64,000 nucleotides of DNA from Chryseobacterium sp. E1 (lineage in GTDB: Bacteria; Bacteroidota; Bacteroidia; Flavobacteriales; Weeksellaceae): contig CP078104.1 in NCBI GenBank assembly GCA_019203745.1, positions 868,001 through 932,000 on the forward strand, in the 5' to 3' direction. The notes beneath the pieces were generated by a model, which was given only the letters and a program-made list of their open reading frames with translations, was not told where the DNA came from and ran no database searches. The position numbers and the translations under genes were made by a program. Each line of letters begins with the position of its first letter. The first letter of the stretch is position 1. Shown here one piece after another: positions 43,358 to 54,425 of the stretch.

Positions 43358-44200
43358 ATGAAAATAAGTATTATAGGAACAGGATTGATCGGAGGTTCGA
43401 TGGCTTTGAAATTAAAAGAGAAAGGAATCGCACACTTCATCTATGGAATTGATAACGATCAGCAGCATATCAGTAAAGCCCTGGAACTGAAAATTATTGA
43501 TGCAGGAGCAGACCTTGAACAGGGCGTGAAAAATGCGGATGTAGTCATCATTGCCATTCCGGTAGATGCAGCGAGAAAAATACTTCCGGGAGTGCTGGAC
43601 CTTATCTCAGATCACCAGACCGTTATGGATGCAGGCTCTACCAAAGCAGGAATTGTGAATGCTGTAAAAGATCACCCGAAAAGATCAAGGTTTGTAGCCT
43701 TTCACCCGATGTGGGGTACGGAAAACAGTGGTCCGCAGTCTGCTGTTACCGAAAGTTTCTCAGGAAAAGCCGGAGTGATCTGCAATAAAGAAGAATCTGC
43801 TGAAGATGCCTTACAGACCGTTGAAAAAATCGTTGAAGCCCTGGATATGCATATGATTTATATGAATGCACAGGATCATGACATCCACACCGCTTATATT
43901 TCGCATATTTCCCATATTACTTCTTACGCCCTGGCCAATACCGTACTGGAAAAGGAACGTGAGGAAGAAACAATCTTCCAGCTTGCCAGTTCGGGTTTCT
44001 CAAGTACCGTACGTCTTGCCAAATCCCACCCCGAAATGTGGGTACCGATCTTTAAACAGAATAAAGAAAATGTACTGGATGTTTTGAATGAGCATATCTC
44101 CCAGCTCAGAAAATTCAAGTCTGCACTGGAAAAAGAAAACTACGAATACCTCGAAGAGCTGATCACCAATGCCAACAGAATCAGAGGAATTTTAAGATAA
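43358..44200 (+). CDS. tyrA: Prephenate dehydrogenase
   Basis: Converts prephenate to 4-hydroxyphenylpyruvate, leading to tyrosine. Start at 43358 chosen because MKISIIGTGLIGGSMAL puts the NAD-binding glycine loop at the N-terminus; a start 36 bp upstream exists but adds no conserved sequence. VMDAGSTKAGI, FHPMWGTENSGP and DHDIHTAYISHISHI (catalytic His region) follow. The frame is intact, about 280 residues, with no chorismate mutase or ACT domain. Expression is likely controlled by the Tyr-rich leader. Confidence 0.93.
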   Translation: MKISIIGTGLIGGSMALKLKEKGIAHFIYGIDNDQQHISKALELKIIDAGADLEQGVKNADVVIIAIPVDAARKILPGVLDLISDHQTVMDAGSTKAGIVNAVKDHPKRSRFVAFHPMWGTENSGPQSAVTESFSGKAGVICNKEESAEDALQTVEKIVEALDMHMIYMNAQDHDIHTAYISHISHITSYALANTVLEKEREEETIFQLASSGFSSTVRLAKSHPEMWVPIFKQNKENVLDVLNEHISQLRKFKSALEKENYEYLEELITNANRIRGILR

Positions 44201-44218
44201 AATACTCCCAATCAATTG

Positions 44219-44270
44219 AAACCGGAAGAAAGAAACTGAAATCACAATCGTTTTTTTCTTCCGGTTTTTA
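44219..44270 (+). terminator. Terminator after tyrA
   Basis: ACCGGAAGAAA pairs with TTTCTTCCGGT across a 23-nt loop, followed by T. Confidence 0.7.
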
Positions 44271-44296
44271 TTTTCAGTCCATTCACAAATATCCCA

Positions 44297-44362
44297 ACTG
44301 ACGACGCAACATTCCCCCTCCGGAGGGTGGCGAAAATTCAAAGAATTTTTGACGGCGTGGTT
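44297..44362. repeat. Dispersed palindromic repeat family A, copy 2
   Basis: Contains CCCCCTCCGGAGGGTGG and AAAATTCAAAGAATTTT, then GACGGCGTGGTTAGC. Orientation opposite to copy 1. Confidence 0.8.
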
Positions 44363-44494
44363 AGCACATTTTCCTTTCAGCATTTCCCATCCCAATTTCT
44401 CCATTCAGATTTCTTTTCATTGAATTAAATTTTAATAAAATTAAAAAATATTTTAACTTTATTAAAAAAGTATTACTTTCGTAAAAAATTATTC

Positions 44495-44767
44495 ATGAAG
44501 CTACCTATTGTCTGCCCAAGTTGTGATCATACGCTTAATGTAAGCCAGATGAAATGCCCGAGCTGTAAAACAGAAGTAAGTGGTGATTATGAACTGCCTG
44601 TACTCCTTAAACTGAATCGTGAAGACCAGGATTTTGTTCTGAATTTTTTCCTTTCCAGCGGAAGCATTAAAGAAATGGCCAAGCAGGCCGGTCTTTCTTA
44701 CCCCACTATGAGAAATAAAATGGATGATCTTATCACCAAAATCGAACAGCTAAAAACCAACCTGTAA
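44495..44767 (+). CDS. DUF2089 family protein
   Basis: A 90-residue protein with an N-terminal zinc ribbon (CPSCDHTLNVSQMKCPSCK, two CPSC pairs). A C-terminal helix-turn-helix follows (SGSIKEMAKQAGLSYPTMRN, then KMDDLI). The combination matches DUF2089, thought to be DNA-binding regulators. It leads a three-gene run with the membrane protein and the serine hydrolase (11-bp and 5-bp gaps), and may regulate them. Confidence 0.85.
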   Translation: MKLPIVCPSCDHTLNVSQMKCPSCKTEVSGDYELPVLLKLNREDQDFVLNFFLSSGSIKEMAKQAGLSYPTMRNKMDDLITKIEQLKTNL

Positions 44768-44778
44768 AACTCATTACC

Positions 44779-45360
44779 ATGAACTGGAAAACCATTTTTA
44801 ATCCATTTGAAAGATTTGATGAGAAACTTCTTCTTCTTGCCGGAATTCTTACCGTAATTATTGCTATTGCCGCAGGATACTGGACCGGAACAACTTTTAG
44901 CAGCATCTACAAGGTCAATAATATAGATCAGGTTTCTCTTCAGACTGTAGCCCTTTCTACCCTTGCCAGCTTTACTTTTGCGATCATCATCCTTTATATA
45001 TTGGGGAAAATTATAAATAATAAAACCAGAATGATCGATATTATCAATACCGTTCTGATTTCACAGCTGGTATTGGTTGTTTTGCAGTGTACAGAAAAAA
45101 TTTCCTTTATACATGAAGCCAAACAAAGGATGATCACTTATTCTGCACATCCTACCAATTCCATTCCGTTGCTGGATACTTCCATTATGATGGGAATGGC
45201 CTTATTCAGCATCATTCTGCTGACGTATAGCATTGTTATCTTTTACAACGGTTTTAAAACAGCAACCAACATCAAAAAATGGCAGCATATTGTACTTTTT
45301 GCAGTGGTCTCATTAGTTTCCACGCTCATCTGCCAGATACTTATGTCTAAATTCATTTAA
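44779..45360 (+). CDS. YIP1-like integral membrane protein
   Basis: An intact 193-residue protein with five membrane segments (KLLLLAGILTVIIAIAAGYW, LASFTFAIIILYILGKIIN, IINTVLISQLVLVVLQC, MGMALFSIILLTYSIVIFYN, IVLFAVVSLVSTLICQIL). The N-terminal NPFERFDEK before the first helix resembles YIP1-family proteins. Function unknown. The partnership with DUF2089 and a beta-lactamase-like hydrolase looks like a small conserved operon. Confidence 0.65.
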   Translation: MNWKTIFNPFERFDEKLLLLAGILTVIIAIAAGYWTGTTFSSIYKVNNIDQVSLQTVALSTLASFTFAIIILYILGKIINNKTRMIDIINTVLISQLVLVVLQCTEKISFIHEAKQRMITYSAHPTNSIPLLDTSIMMGMALFSIILLTYSIVIFYNGFKTATNIKKWQHIVLFAVVSLVSTLICQILMSKFI

Positions 45361-45365
45361 ATACC

Positions 45366-46999
45366 ATGAAAAATAAATTATTTTTAGTGCTGGTTTTCCT
45401 GGCACATCTTTGTCACGCCCAAATTGAAGGAACCTGGAACGGCGAACTGGACACTCAGTCCATGAAACTACCTGTTATCTTAACAATATCAAAAAAGCAA
45501 AAGGATACACTGCAGCCTTAGTAAGCCCCAGTCAAAGCTCCAGAGAATTCCCTGTAGATAAAATCAAATTTGATAATAACGAGCTCACTTTTGATATAGA
45601 AAACCTAAGAGCCGGATATAAAGGCATGTATAAAACAGGCCATTTTGAAGGTGATTTTCTACAAAACGGGAAAACAATGGCACTCAACCTTTACAGGAAT
45701 GCCCAACCCGAAAGCCAAGCTATTCCTTATCTCAAAGATAAAGCGATTAATACTCAGAGAATCGATGATTTTTTAAATTATATGGTTCGGAACAATCAGG
45801 CCATCGGAAGCATTTCCCTGTTCAGAAACGGATCAGAAGTGTATCATAAAGATTTTGGCCAGCAACTTTTACCCAAAGTCAGCTATGATAAAAATACAGG
45901 TTACCAGATAGGTTCTATCAGTAAACTGATTACAGCGGTAATGCTTTTACAGCTTGTAGAAAAAGGGAAACTCAATCTTACCGATCCGCTTTCAAAATTT
46001 TATCCAGACATTCCCAATGCTAAGAAAATAACCATTCAGCATATGCTGAACCATACCAGCGGATTGGGAGATTATGTAGGAAATAAAGAGAATAACTGGC
46101 TTTTTGATAAACCTGTGGGTGATGAGGCAATCATTTCAGTCATTAAAAAACAAAAAGTAAGCACAAAACCGGGAGAAAAAATGAGATATTCAAATTCGGC
46201 ATATTTCCTGTTGAGCAGAATTCTGGAAAAAATATACAAGCAGCCTTACCATCAGATCCTAAAAGAAAACATTTTGGCAAAAGCTCCAATGCCAAACACT
46301 TTTTCTGCACTTGATCATCAGAAAAATGTATTCAAATCCTATGAATTTAAAAATAATATTTGGAGTGAAACCAAAGATTTTAATTTTGAAAACTGTATCG
46401 GACTTGGTGATATTACTTCAACTCCTGAAGATCTGAATATCTTTATCAATGCTCTCTTCAGCGGGAAATTTGTACAGAAGGAAACACTCGATATGATGAT
46501 TTCCAATAAAAATGAAAAGTTCTTCGGTTCCGGAATTATGAAAATGCCTTTTTACAATATCACTCTGTACGGCCATGGAGGTGATACTGCCGGAAGTCAT
46601 TCTACGCTGGGTTTTGAACCGACAGATCAGCTATCCTACGCAGTTACCATCAATGGAGAAAAATTCAATCACAACAGTTTCTATGTTGCTCTTTTGAATC
46701 TGATCTACGACAGAGAATATAAATATCCGGTATTCGGTGAGGCTAAAGTTCCGGCACATGAGCTGGAAAAATATATAGGTGATTACACTTCAAAAGACAT
46801 TGGTCTTGGATTAAAAGTATTTGTAAAAGATGAAACATTATACGCCCAGGGAACAAATCAGGCTGAATTTATTCTGACGCCTGCAGAAAAAGATCAGTTT
46901 ACATTTGATAAGGCAGACCTGAAGCTTGAATTCATCCCGAAAAGCAACCAATTAAAACTTACTCAGGGCGGAAAAACCTACTTATTCAATAAAAAATAA
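45366..46999 (+). CDS. Secreted beta-lactamase-family serine hydrolase
   Basis: Signal peptide MKNKLFLVLVFLAHLCHA. An N-terminal beta domain of about 110 residues (QIEGTWNGELDTQSMKLPV) precedes the class C-type hydrolase. The active SxxK is SISK in GYQIGSISKLITAVMLL. The second motif is YSNSAYFLLSRIL, and GHGGDTAGSHSTLGF supplies the third. A C-terminal DUF3471-like domain (LEKYIGDYTSKDIGLGLKVF) closes the protein. Substrate unknown; more likely a peptidase or esterase than an antibiotic resistance enzyme. One break near 45495. Confidence 0.88.
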
Positions 47000-47060
47000 G
47001 TAAGCACAAAGACACTATTAACATCCCGGGAATTTACAACGTCAACAAATATCACAATTG

Positions 47061-47127
47061 AAGACGCAACATTCCCCTCCTCCGGAGGGGTGGCAAAAAT
47101 TCAAAGAATTTTTGACGGGGTGGTTAA
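47061..47127. repeat. Dispersed palindromic repeat family A, copy 3
   Basis: GAAGACGCAACATTCCCC, then CCTCCGGAGG, then AAAAATTCAAAGAATTTTT and GACGGGGTGGTTA. Confidence 0.85.
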
Positions 47128-47137
47128 CTATCAACAT

Positions 47138-47168
47138 AAAAAAATCCTTAGGAAAACCTAAGGATTTT
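47138..47168 (-). terminator. Terminator of sdaA
   Basis: AAATCCTTAGG pairs with CCTAAGGATTT around AAAA; on the minus strand it continues into T-rich sequence. Confidence 0.8.
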
Positions 47169-47192
47169 ATATTTTCAAAACATTTGTTACCA

Positions 47193-48607
47193 TTAACATT
47201 CCGGAACGTTCACCGCAATTGCCAATCCGCCTTCGGAAGTTTCTTTAAAACGGTCGCTCATAGACTGTGCAGTTTCCCACATTGTCTGAATCACCTCATC
47301 CAGGGTTACTTTTGCTTTTGTAGGATCACTTTCCAAAGCGATATTTGCAGCGGTAATAGCTTTCATCGCACCCATTGTATTTCTTTCAATACATGGGATC
47401 TGTACAAGACCTTTAATAGGATCGCAGGTTAGTCCCAGGTGATGTTCCATTGCAATCTCTGCAGCCATCAATACCTGCCCTACGCTTCCTCCTAAAATTT
47501 CCGTAAGACCGGCTGCTGCCATTGCAGAAGATACACCGATCTCTGCCTGACATCCCCCATCGCTGCCGAAATCGTTGCATTCTTTTTGAATAACGTTCCA
47601 ATTTCACCCGCAACAAGCAAAAATCTTACGATATCATCTTCACTGGTAAATGGAGTAAATGCCTGAGCGTACATCAAAACGGCCGGAATTACTCCGCTTG
47701 CACCATTAGTAGGAGCAGTAATGATTCTTCCGAAACTTGCATTCTCTTCATTCACAGCCAATGCAAAGCAGGCAATCCATTTGTTGATATTGGTAAAGTT
47801 TTCTTCAGCATCAACAACCTGCTGAAACCATTCGTCTTTATTTTTATAAATTTTATCGCCTAATAACTTTCTGTTAATTCCGGCTGCCCTTCTTGTAACA
47901 TTAAGACCTCCCGGAAGAACTCCTTCTTTATTGACCCCTTTATAAACGCATTCTTTGATCTGCTTCCAGATATATAAAGCCTCCTCTCTGGTTTCTTCCT
48001 GAGATCTCCAGCTTTCTTCATTGATCAGGATCAGATCTGAAATTCTGTTAAAACCTAATTTCTGACAGTACTTTACAATATCTGAAGATTTATGACATGG
48101 GTACAAAGTACGTACACATTGCTTCTGGATAGAATTTTTTCCTGACTCGCAATAAACCCACCTCCTACGGAATAAAAATCCTGAACAAGTTCTGTTCCGT
48201 CTTCAAATACGGCTTTGAAGATCATTCCGTTTGGATGAAAATCAAGGGATTTTTGCATATTCAAAACCAAATGATAGCCATAAATGAAAGGGATCTCTTT
48301 TTCCCCACCAAGGTTGATGATCTGGTCCTTTTTATTTTCTCTATTTTCTCATCAATTTTTGTAGTATCAATGGTCTTAAAATCTTCGCCATTCAATCCAA
48401 GCATTCCGGCGATATCCGTACCATGTCCGATCCCCGTTTTTGCCAAAGAACCGAAAAATTCAAGGAAAACCTCCTTCACCTCTTCAATTGACCTCTCTCT
48501 TTTTATAATCCTGATAAATGCAGCTGCTGCATTCCAAGGTCCCATCGTATGCGAACTGGACGGGCCTATTCCTACTTTAATAATCTCAAAAACCGATATT
48601 GATTCCA
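47193..48607 (-). CDS. sdaA: L-serine ammonia-lyase (Fe-S type)
   Basis: Deaminates L-serine to pyruvate. Start at 48607 ([20 protein letters not shown]) agrees with family N-termini; an in-frame start at 48665 is possible but lengthens it. [10 protein letters not shown] and the cluster cysteines in [30 protein letters not shown] (then IERN) are visible. The alpha and beta domains are fused in one chain, total about 472 residues. Breaks near 48290, 48115 and 47575. Stands alone between terminators. Confidence 0.92.
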
Positions 48608-48946
48608 TAAATGATTCGTCATTTTCCTCAAAACAAAGATACATGATAAATCCTAATATATGCATAGCAAAATCTTAGATTTATTTAGTTTTGACTGTCT
48701 ATAAAATAAGTATTTTTGCAAATGAGCCGATTATATGAATGTCAGTCAGATTGATTATTTTGCTCTTCTTTTTAATTGAATAAAATTCTTTTTTTAGCCA
48801 TTGACCAATAGTGGACAAAAGATATCACCAGTTTTTCCAAACAAAAACCTTCCATTTTTAATATTCAGACTGTTGAGAAAACAAAGCTCTTATAGAACAC
48901 CCATCAGTCTTTTCAAAAAATGCTGAAAAGAAATTCCATCCTTTTA

Positions 48947-50287
48947 TCAAATGAAAGTTTCTTCGTGCTGAGACAGATCAAGACCTTTATTTTCAGACTC
49001 TTCAGAAACTCTGAGGGTAATGATGGAATTCGTAATCTTATACAGAAGAAGCGAACCGAAGAAGGTAAAAACAGAAACCAAAACCAATGCTGCCATATGA
49101 TGAAGAAAAACCTCAATTCCTCCATGTAATAAGCTTGCTTTTTCACCATGAGCAAAGACAGCGGTAAGAATCATTCCCATAATTCCGCCTACTCCATGGC
49201 AGGCAAAAACATCCAGCGTATCATCTACTCTCTTTAAAACTTTCCAGTTGACCATCAGATTGGAAACTATAGCAGTAATAAATCCTATAAAAAGACTCTC
49301 CTGAATACTCACAAAACCACATCCGGGAGTAATGGCCACCAGTCCTACTACCGCTCCTATACACGCCCCAAGGCCGAAATACTTCTCCCATTGATTCTGT
49401 CAAAAAGATCCAAGTCATCATGGCCGAAGCAGAAGCAATAGTGGTTGTTCCAAAAGCGGTAGCAGCAGATGCTGAAGCACTCAGTGCAGATCCTGCATTA
49501 AAGCCAAACCACCCGAACCACAGCATTCCCGTTCCCAGAAGTACATACGGAATATTGGAAGGCTCATGATGCGGATTTTTTCTGTTTCCTACTACCATAG
49601 CTCCTGCAAGTGCAGCAAAACCGGCACTCATATGTACTACAGTTCCTCCAGCGAAGTCTTTTACACCAAAATATTTGTTCAGAAGACCTTCAGGATGCCA
49701 TACCATATGACAAAGAGGTGTATAAATAAAAATACTGAAAAGAACAATGAATAATAAATAGGAAACAAAACGAACCCTTTCCGCAAAAGATCCGGTAATA
49801 ATAGCCGGAGTGATAACCGCAAATTTCATCTGAAACAGGGCAAAAAGGATAAAAGGAATAGTAGGAGCCATCATTCTATGAGGCAGATTTCCTACCCCGC
49901 TGAAAAAGGATAACTTAATGGACTCCCAATGATACCGTAATGGGTTCCGTCAATTGTAATTCCTATAGATTCACCGAAAGACAGAGAAAAACCCAACACT
50001 ACCCAAACCATAGAGATAACTCCCAGAGCAATAAAACTCTGCAGCATGGTAGAAATTACATTTTTCCTTCCGACCATCCCTCCATAAAAGAAGGAAAGTC
50101 CCGGTGTCATAAGAAGAACAAGTCCTGCTGCTGCAAGAATCCATGCTACATCGGCACCTACAATGTTATCTTCACTTAAAAACGCTCCCTCATCAGGAAT
50201 ATTTGCAGCCGGGCTCCAGAATAAACCTCCGATTGCTACAATGGTGATGATAGAGAACGAAACGATCCATTTTAATCCTATTTTCAT
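48947..50287 (-). CDS. amt: Ammonium transporter
   Basis: An Amt/Rh channel with eleven membrane segments. Conserved motifs are GLSFFYGGMVGRKNV, FAGGTVVHMSAGFAALAG (first pore His), WFGWFGFNAGSA and VFACHGVGGIMG (second pore His). The N-terminal MKIGLKWIVSFSIITIVAIG before SPAANIP looks like a signal peptide, as in other Amt proteins. Breaks near 49910 and 49395. No glnK is adjacent, which is unusual compared with proteobacterial loci. The 247-bp gap 48666-48912 to sdaA contains no recognised element. Confidence 0.93.
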
Positions 50288-50391
50288 AAAATTTATATTT
50301 AACCCTATCAAATTTAAACATAAATTTCACAGAAAATGCATTTTTCAACACACAACCCCTACAAAAACACCATTCAGAGAATAGTATCATA

Positions 50392-51038
50392 TCATTCTTC
50401 GCAAAATACTTCTTTTAATATTTTTGAAACTTCCTTGGATTTAGTTGCCGGAAAAAGATGAGTTCCACCCTTGATCACATAATCCGGCTTGGAATAACGG
50501 ACCGGGAAAACAATATCTTTATCACCCAAAATCTGGATCACTTTAGGATCTTCTTCAAATTTCCACTCAGAGACCTTTTCTACAGACCACTTAAGGTAAT
50601 AAGGATCTCTCACTTTGAAATACTGCAGGATCTTAGGATTTTTAGGATCAAAAAGTTTTCTGACCACACCATATACATTAGCCGCTTTATCGTTGAATAA
50701 GCCTACCGGAAGTATTCTCGGGATTTTGGTAACCTCTCCTGTTTTGATGAATCTGGATTTTTCCTTATCGGATTTTATGCTGCCCAGGATGACTACCTTC
50801 TCAGCCGGCTTCAGCCTGTTGATCTCCTGTACCATAATTCCGCCAAAAGAATACCTAACAGACAAAACGGCTCCGAATCATCTACTTTTTCAGCCATTCT
50901 TTTCACATATACATCAAAAGGCTCATTTTTCTCAGGAATAAGCCAGTCTATAAAAATCAATTCACAGTGCTTGGGAAACTCTATTCTTTCCAATACTTTG
51001 AAATCTGCTCCCAGACCGCTTACAATATAAATTTTCAT
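50392..51038 (-). CDS. Small alpha/beta hydrolase
   Basis: After a break near 50865 the protein (about 215 residues) begins MKIYIVSGLGADFKVLERIE. The nucleophile elbow is GYSFGGIMVQEI. The later Asp (LGDKDIVFP) and His (GGTHLFPATKSKE) complete a standard catalytic triad. Cytoplasmic, no signal. Substrate unknown. Divergence to the Amt start is about 100 bp. Confidence 0.82.
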
Positions 51039-51127
51039 ACCACTAATTTATAAAAATACAGACAGACTAGCTGTTCAGAGCTAAAAAGTATAAAGAAACA
51101 GCCTATATCATAAAATTACAAACATTC

Positions 51128-51198
51128 TATCTGAAGGCGTAACATTCCCCTCCCCTGGAGGGGTGGCAAAATTCAAAGAATTTTTGACGGGGTGGTCA
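51128..51198. repeat. Dispersed palindromic repeat family A, copy 4
   Basis: AACATTCCCCTCCCC, GGAGGGGTGGC, AAAATTCAAAGAATTTTT and GACGGGGTGGTCAG in the same order as copies 2 and 3. Confidence 0.85.
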
Positions 51199-51227
51199 GC
51201 CATCTTTCCACTCCTTTTTACAAAAAA

Positions 51228-51260
51228 AAAAGAACAGTCCCTAAGCACTGTTCTTTTATA
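51228..51260 (-). terminator. Terminator of the first YceI-family gene
   Basis: AGAACAGT pairs with ACTGTTCT; a long T run follows on the minus strand. Confidence 0.8.
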
Positions 51261-51278
51261 TCAATATAATATTTAATT

Positions 51279-51905
51279 TTATTTTTTCTTCTTAGGAACT
51301 CTGTTCTCATTGTCCAGCATTTCTGTAGAAACCTTGAACTGGATATCCATTTCATTCTTAATGAAGTAATCTTTCAGTGAAGACTGATAGAAAACCTTAA
51401 AGTCTCTCCTGTTCAAAGAGAACTTAGCAGACTCAATGGATGTTGTAAACTGGGTAACATATACATTCGCAGGGAAAGAGATTGTTTTTCTCACTCCTTT
51501 AAGGGTAAGATCTCCATATACTGTAGAGTTGTACTCACTGTTTGCTAAAGGGATAATTTTAGTTAAATGGAATTTGGCCACCGGGAATTTCTTCACTTCA
51601 AAAAAGTTGGTACTCTTCAGGTCATTGGTAAGCTTAATCTGATCTTCATCAGAAACATCACCTGCCATTATACTTCTCATATCTATCACAAATTCTCCGT
51701 CTACCAGAACTGTATGGTCAAAGTTGAATTTTCCGCTCTTTAGCTTTACGGTTCCTGAATGGGAGGAAGCTTCAGTTTTTACAACCTTATATCCCCACCA
51801 TCTGATCTCTGATGAAGTCACTTTTGAAACTTTATCAAATTTCTTTTGGGCAGAAACAAATGATATGCTTGCGCACACCATAGCAAACAATAGTAATCTT
51901 TTCAT
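51279..51905 (-). CDS. YceI-family periplasmic protein (paralogue 1)
   Basis: Signal peptide MKRLLLFAMVCASISFVSAQ. The YceI lipocalin-like core shows VTSSEIRWWGYKVVKTEASS, GTVKLKSGKFNF, VIDMRSIMAGDVSDED and FFEVKKFPVAKFHLTKI. YceI proteins bind isoprenoid-type lipids; the ligand here is not known. Intact, 208 residues. It carries a longer, basic C-terminus (NRVPKKKK) than its neighbour. A terminator separates it from the second copy, so the two are transcribed separately. Confidence 0.9.
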   Translation of the reverse strand: MKRLLLFAMVCASISFVSAQKKFDKVSKVTSSEIRWWGYKVVKTEASSHSGTVKLKSGKFNFDHTVLVDGEFVIDMRSIMAGDVSDEDQIKLTNDLKSTNFFEVKKFPVAKFHLTKIIPLANSEYNSTVYGDLTLKGVRKTISFPANVYVTQFTTSIESAKFSLNRRDFKVFYQSSLKDYFIKNEMDIQFKVSTEMLDNENRVPKKKK

Positions 51906-51935
51906 TCTTTTTTATTTACAATTCAACAAAAATAA

Positions 51936-51966
51936 AAAAAAAAGTGTAGAACTTCTACACTTTTAA
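51936..51966 (-). terminator. Terminator of the second YceI-family gene
   Basis: AAGTGTAGA pairs with TCTACACTT, with A runs and T runs on both sides. Confidence 0.8.
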
Positions 51967-51986
51967 CAATCTTTTTTTTGATTAAT

Positions 51987-52551
51987 TTATTGAGCAGTAA
52001 CCTTTACAAGCATATCAATATCATCTTTCACAAAAACATCCTGCATAGAAGACTTGTAAGCTACATCAAATTTCTGTCTGTCGAAAGAGAATTTGTTGGA
52101 TACTAAACTTACTACTCCTTTGCTGTAAGAAATTTTAGCAGGGAAAGAAACGGTATTGGTTTTCCTTTTACGGTAAGGTTTCCTGTTACTAAAGAGTTAT
52201 AGATCTTATCGTTGTTTTTCTTTACAGAAGTAATTTTGAAGCTTGCAGTAGGGAATTTTTCAACTTCAAAGAAGTCACCGTTCTTAAGGTGCCCGTTAAG
52301 CTTTTGCTGATATTCACCTGTAAGGTCAGTAGCGTTGATAGAAGTCATATCTAATACAAAGCTTCCTCCTACAAGCTGGTTTCCTTTCATCACCATATCT
52401 CCTGATTTTACTTTTACAGTACCATCATGAGAGCTTGCCTCAGATTTTGCTACTTTATATCCCCACCAGTGTACATCAGATGCTACTACTTTTTTAGATT
52501 GTCCGAAAGCCAGACCACCGGCTAAAACTGCCAAGAAAAATATTTTTTCAT
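51987..52551 (-). CDS. YceI-family periplasmic protein (paralogue 2)
   Basis: From 52551, after adding one A, it begins MKKIFFLAVLAGGLAFGQSK, a signal peptide. KKVVASDVHWWGYKVAKSEA, GTVKVKSGDMVMKGNQLVGG and FFEVEKFPTASFKITSV parallel paralogue 1 block for block. A second break near 52165. About 187 residues. The shared H/RWWGYK-V-K-EASSH motif shows they are recent paralogues. Confidence 0.9.
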
Positions 52552-52661
52552 TGATTGAATTATTTTAATTAAGTTGATCACAAAGGTAGCCAACTTATTC
52601 GATAGATGCCGTTGATGTATATCAAGAAAATCAATTATTTTTATGAATAATATCATCCCAT

Positions 52662-52691
52662 AAAAAAACTCCGGAGGCAATCCGGAGTTTG
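52662..52691 (-). terminator. Terminator of glk
   Basis: AAACTCCGGA pairs with TCCGGAGTTT around GGCAA; T run follows on the minus strand. Confidence 0.85.
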
Positions 52692-52695
52692 TATT

Positions 52696-53744
52696 TTATA
52701 TCTGATAATAGGCAGTGTAAAGTGCCATACCTTTTAACGCAGTATGATTTTGCTTGACCAGATAGATCGGAATGTTTCTCAACATCTCTTCCATTTTATC
52801 ACTGATCTTGAATTTTTCATAGAATTTGTCTTTGTCTATATATTCTCTCATGATCTGAGGGATATCTCCCGCAATCAGTAGTCCTCCGGTAGCTTTCACC
52901 TTCAGTGTTAAGTTATTTGCTTCACGGGCAAGGAATTCAAGGAAAGTATCCAAAGCAATTCTGCAGATCAACACATTCTCTTCTACCGCAGCTTTATACA
53001 GTTCTTCTACAAAATTTCCCTGTGCAAGACGCTCTCCCAGCCATTCCGGTTCAGGGTGTCTTTTTACATCTCTTAAGAATCTGTAGATATTAAATAAACC
53101 TGTCTTAGAAAGTACATTTTCCCAGCTCACAATTCCGTAAATATTATTTAAGAACTGGTAAAATTCAACTTCTACATTGGTTCTCGGTGAAAATTCAGAA
53201 TGTCCGCCTTCCGTAGCAAAAGGTCTCAGGTATTTTCCGTCAAAGAAGTAACCTGCTTCCCTAAACCATTTCCCGGTGCCAGAACGGCAACATTCCCTTT
53301 TTCAAGATGCCCGCTTGTATAGATGGCTTCAAGATCATCGTCTTCAAGAAGGGCCATTCCGTACGCAGATGCTTCCAGGTCATTGAGCATTTCTACTTTT
53401 TCAAACCCGTAATCTCTTGCATATTCTTCAACATCCAGGTTCCAGCCGAGTCTTACGGGGTTGCTTTTCCCGTTCAGTACAGGCCCCGGAACTGCCATTC
53501 CCAGACGTTTTACATTTTCCAGTTGATTATCCTGAATAAACTTCTTCAGAATATCTGAAAAAGAAGCATATTCTTTTGTCTGATAAACATTCTGGGCTTT
53601 CATCTCAAGACCTCCGTTACCGGAAACAAAATAGCCTAAGATGGTTATATCTTCACGAAGACTTGCTCCAATGATAGAAATATTATCATTATTACTGTTC
53701 TCTACTCCTGGTAAATAAAGTGGAAATTTTGGATTCAGAATCAT
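52696..53744 (-). CDS. glk: Glucokinase
   Basis: ATP-dependent glucose phosphorylation. Start at 53744 gives MILNPKFPLYLPGVENSNND; a longer frame from 53813 adds 23 residues without conservation. The usual N-terminal phosphate loop is unusual here. The later elements MAVPGPVLNGKSNPVRLGWN, EMLNDLEASAYGMALL, APGNGLGEAGYFFDG and ATEGGHSEFSPR are typical of the E. coli Glk family. A break near 53260 is repaired to restore GLGEAGYF. About 350 residues. Confidence 0.88.
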
Positions 53745-53796
53745 AACCTCAAATTTTACCAAATATAATAATTGTTTTCGTAAATCCTGCACAGAA

Positions 53797-53830
53797 CAAA
53801 AAAACCTTTCCACTTTCGTGAAAAGGTTTT
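53797..53830 (-). terminator. Terminator of the outer-membrane protein gene
   Basis: AACCTTTCCAC / GTGAAAAGGTT with TTTC loop and flanking T run on the minus strand. Confidence 0.8.
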
Positions 53831-53860
53831 GGTTAATAATTGTTTATATATTAAATCTAA

Positions 53861-54425
53861 CTACTTTCCTAATGGAATATTATAACCGAATCCAACTCCG
53901 ATATTCCCCACATTATAGTCCTGACCAGGTAAATCTCCTTTTGTTCCTACAAAAACCTTCTGGTATTGTACGAAGAAGTTCCAGTCTCTGTTGTGGTATC
54001 CGATCTCCGGTTTAAGGTAAAAACCTCCGTTTGCTCTTTCAACATTGGTGTTGGATGCTACTGTTTTATCTCCAACAAGAAAACCATATCCTAAATCTGT
54101 TCCGAAATAGAAACCGGTTTGTTTTGGATAAATTCTGATTAAAGCTGCCACAGGCACTACTCCTACATCATTATTTTTATATCCATTGTTTTCTTTACCG
54201 AAATAATGAGTATATCCTGATGCGATACCTAAACCAAATCCTGGTGTAATCAGGTTCTGGTAAGCTACATCCACTCCTACTGCAGCGGAAAGATTATCTG
54301 GAAGGAACTGCTAAACCAACATTTGCACCTACTTTGATCATATTGTTCATCTGAGCACTTTGGGCACTTACAACACCTGCTGTTAAAATTCCAGCAAGCA
54401 ATATTGCTTGTTTAAACATTTTCAT
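53861..54425 (-). CDS. Outer-membrane beta-barrel protein
   Basis: From 54425: MKMFKQAILLAGILTAGVVS, signal peptide, then MIKVGANVGLAVPSDNLSAA. The rest alternates glycine and aromatic residues (LGIASGYTHYFGKENNG, GFYFGTDLGYGFLVGDK, FFVQYQKVFVGTK) and ends NIGVGFGYNIPLGK. It has the look of an 8-strand porin-like barrel. One break near 54290. Family name uncertain. Confidence 0.8.

Noticed and set aside
45366..46999. Antibiotic-resistance beta-lactamase
   Set aside because: The extra N- and C-terminal domains and overall pattern match the broad serine hydrolase family; nothing points to resistance.
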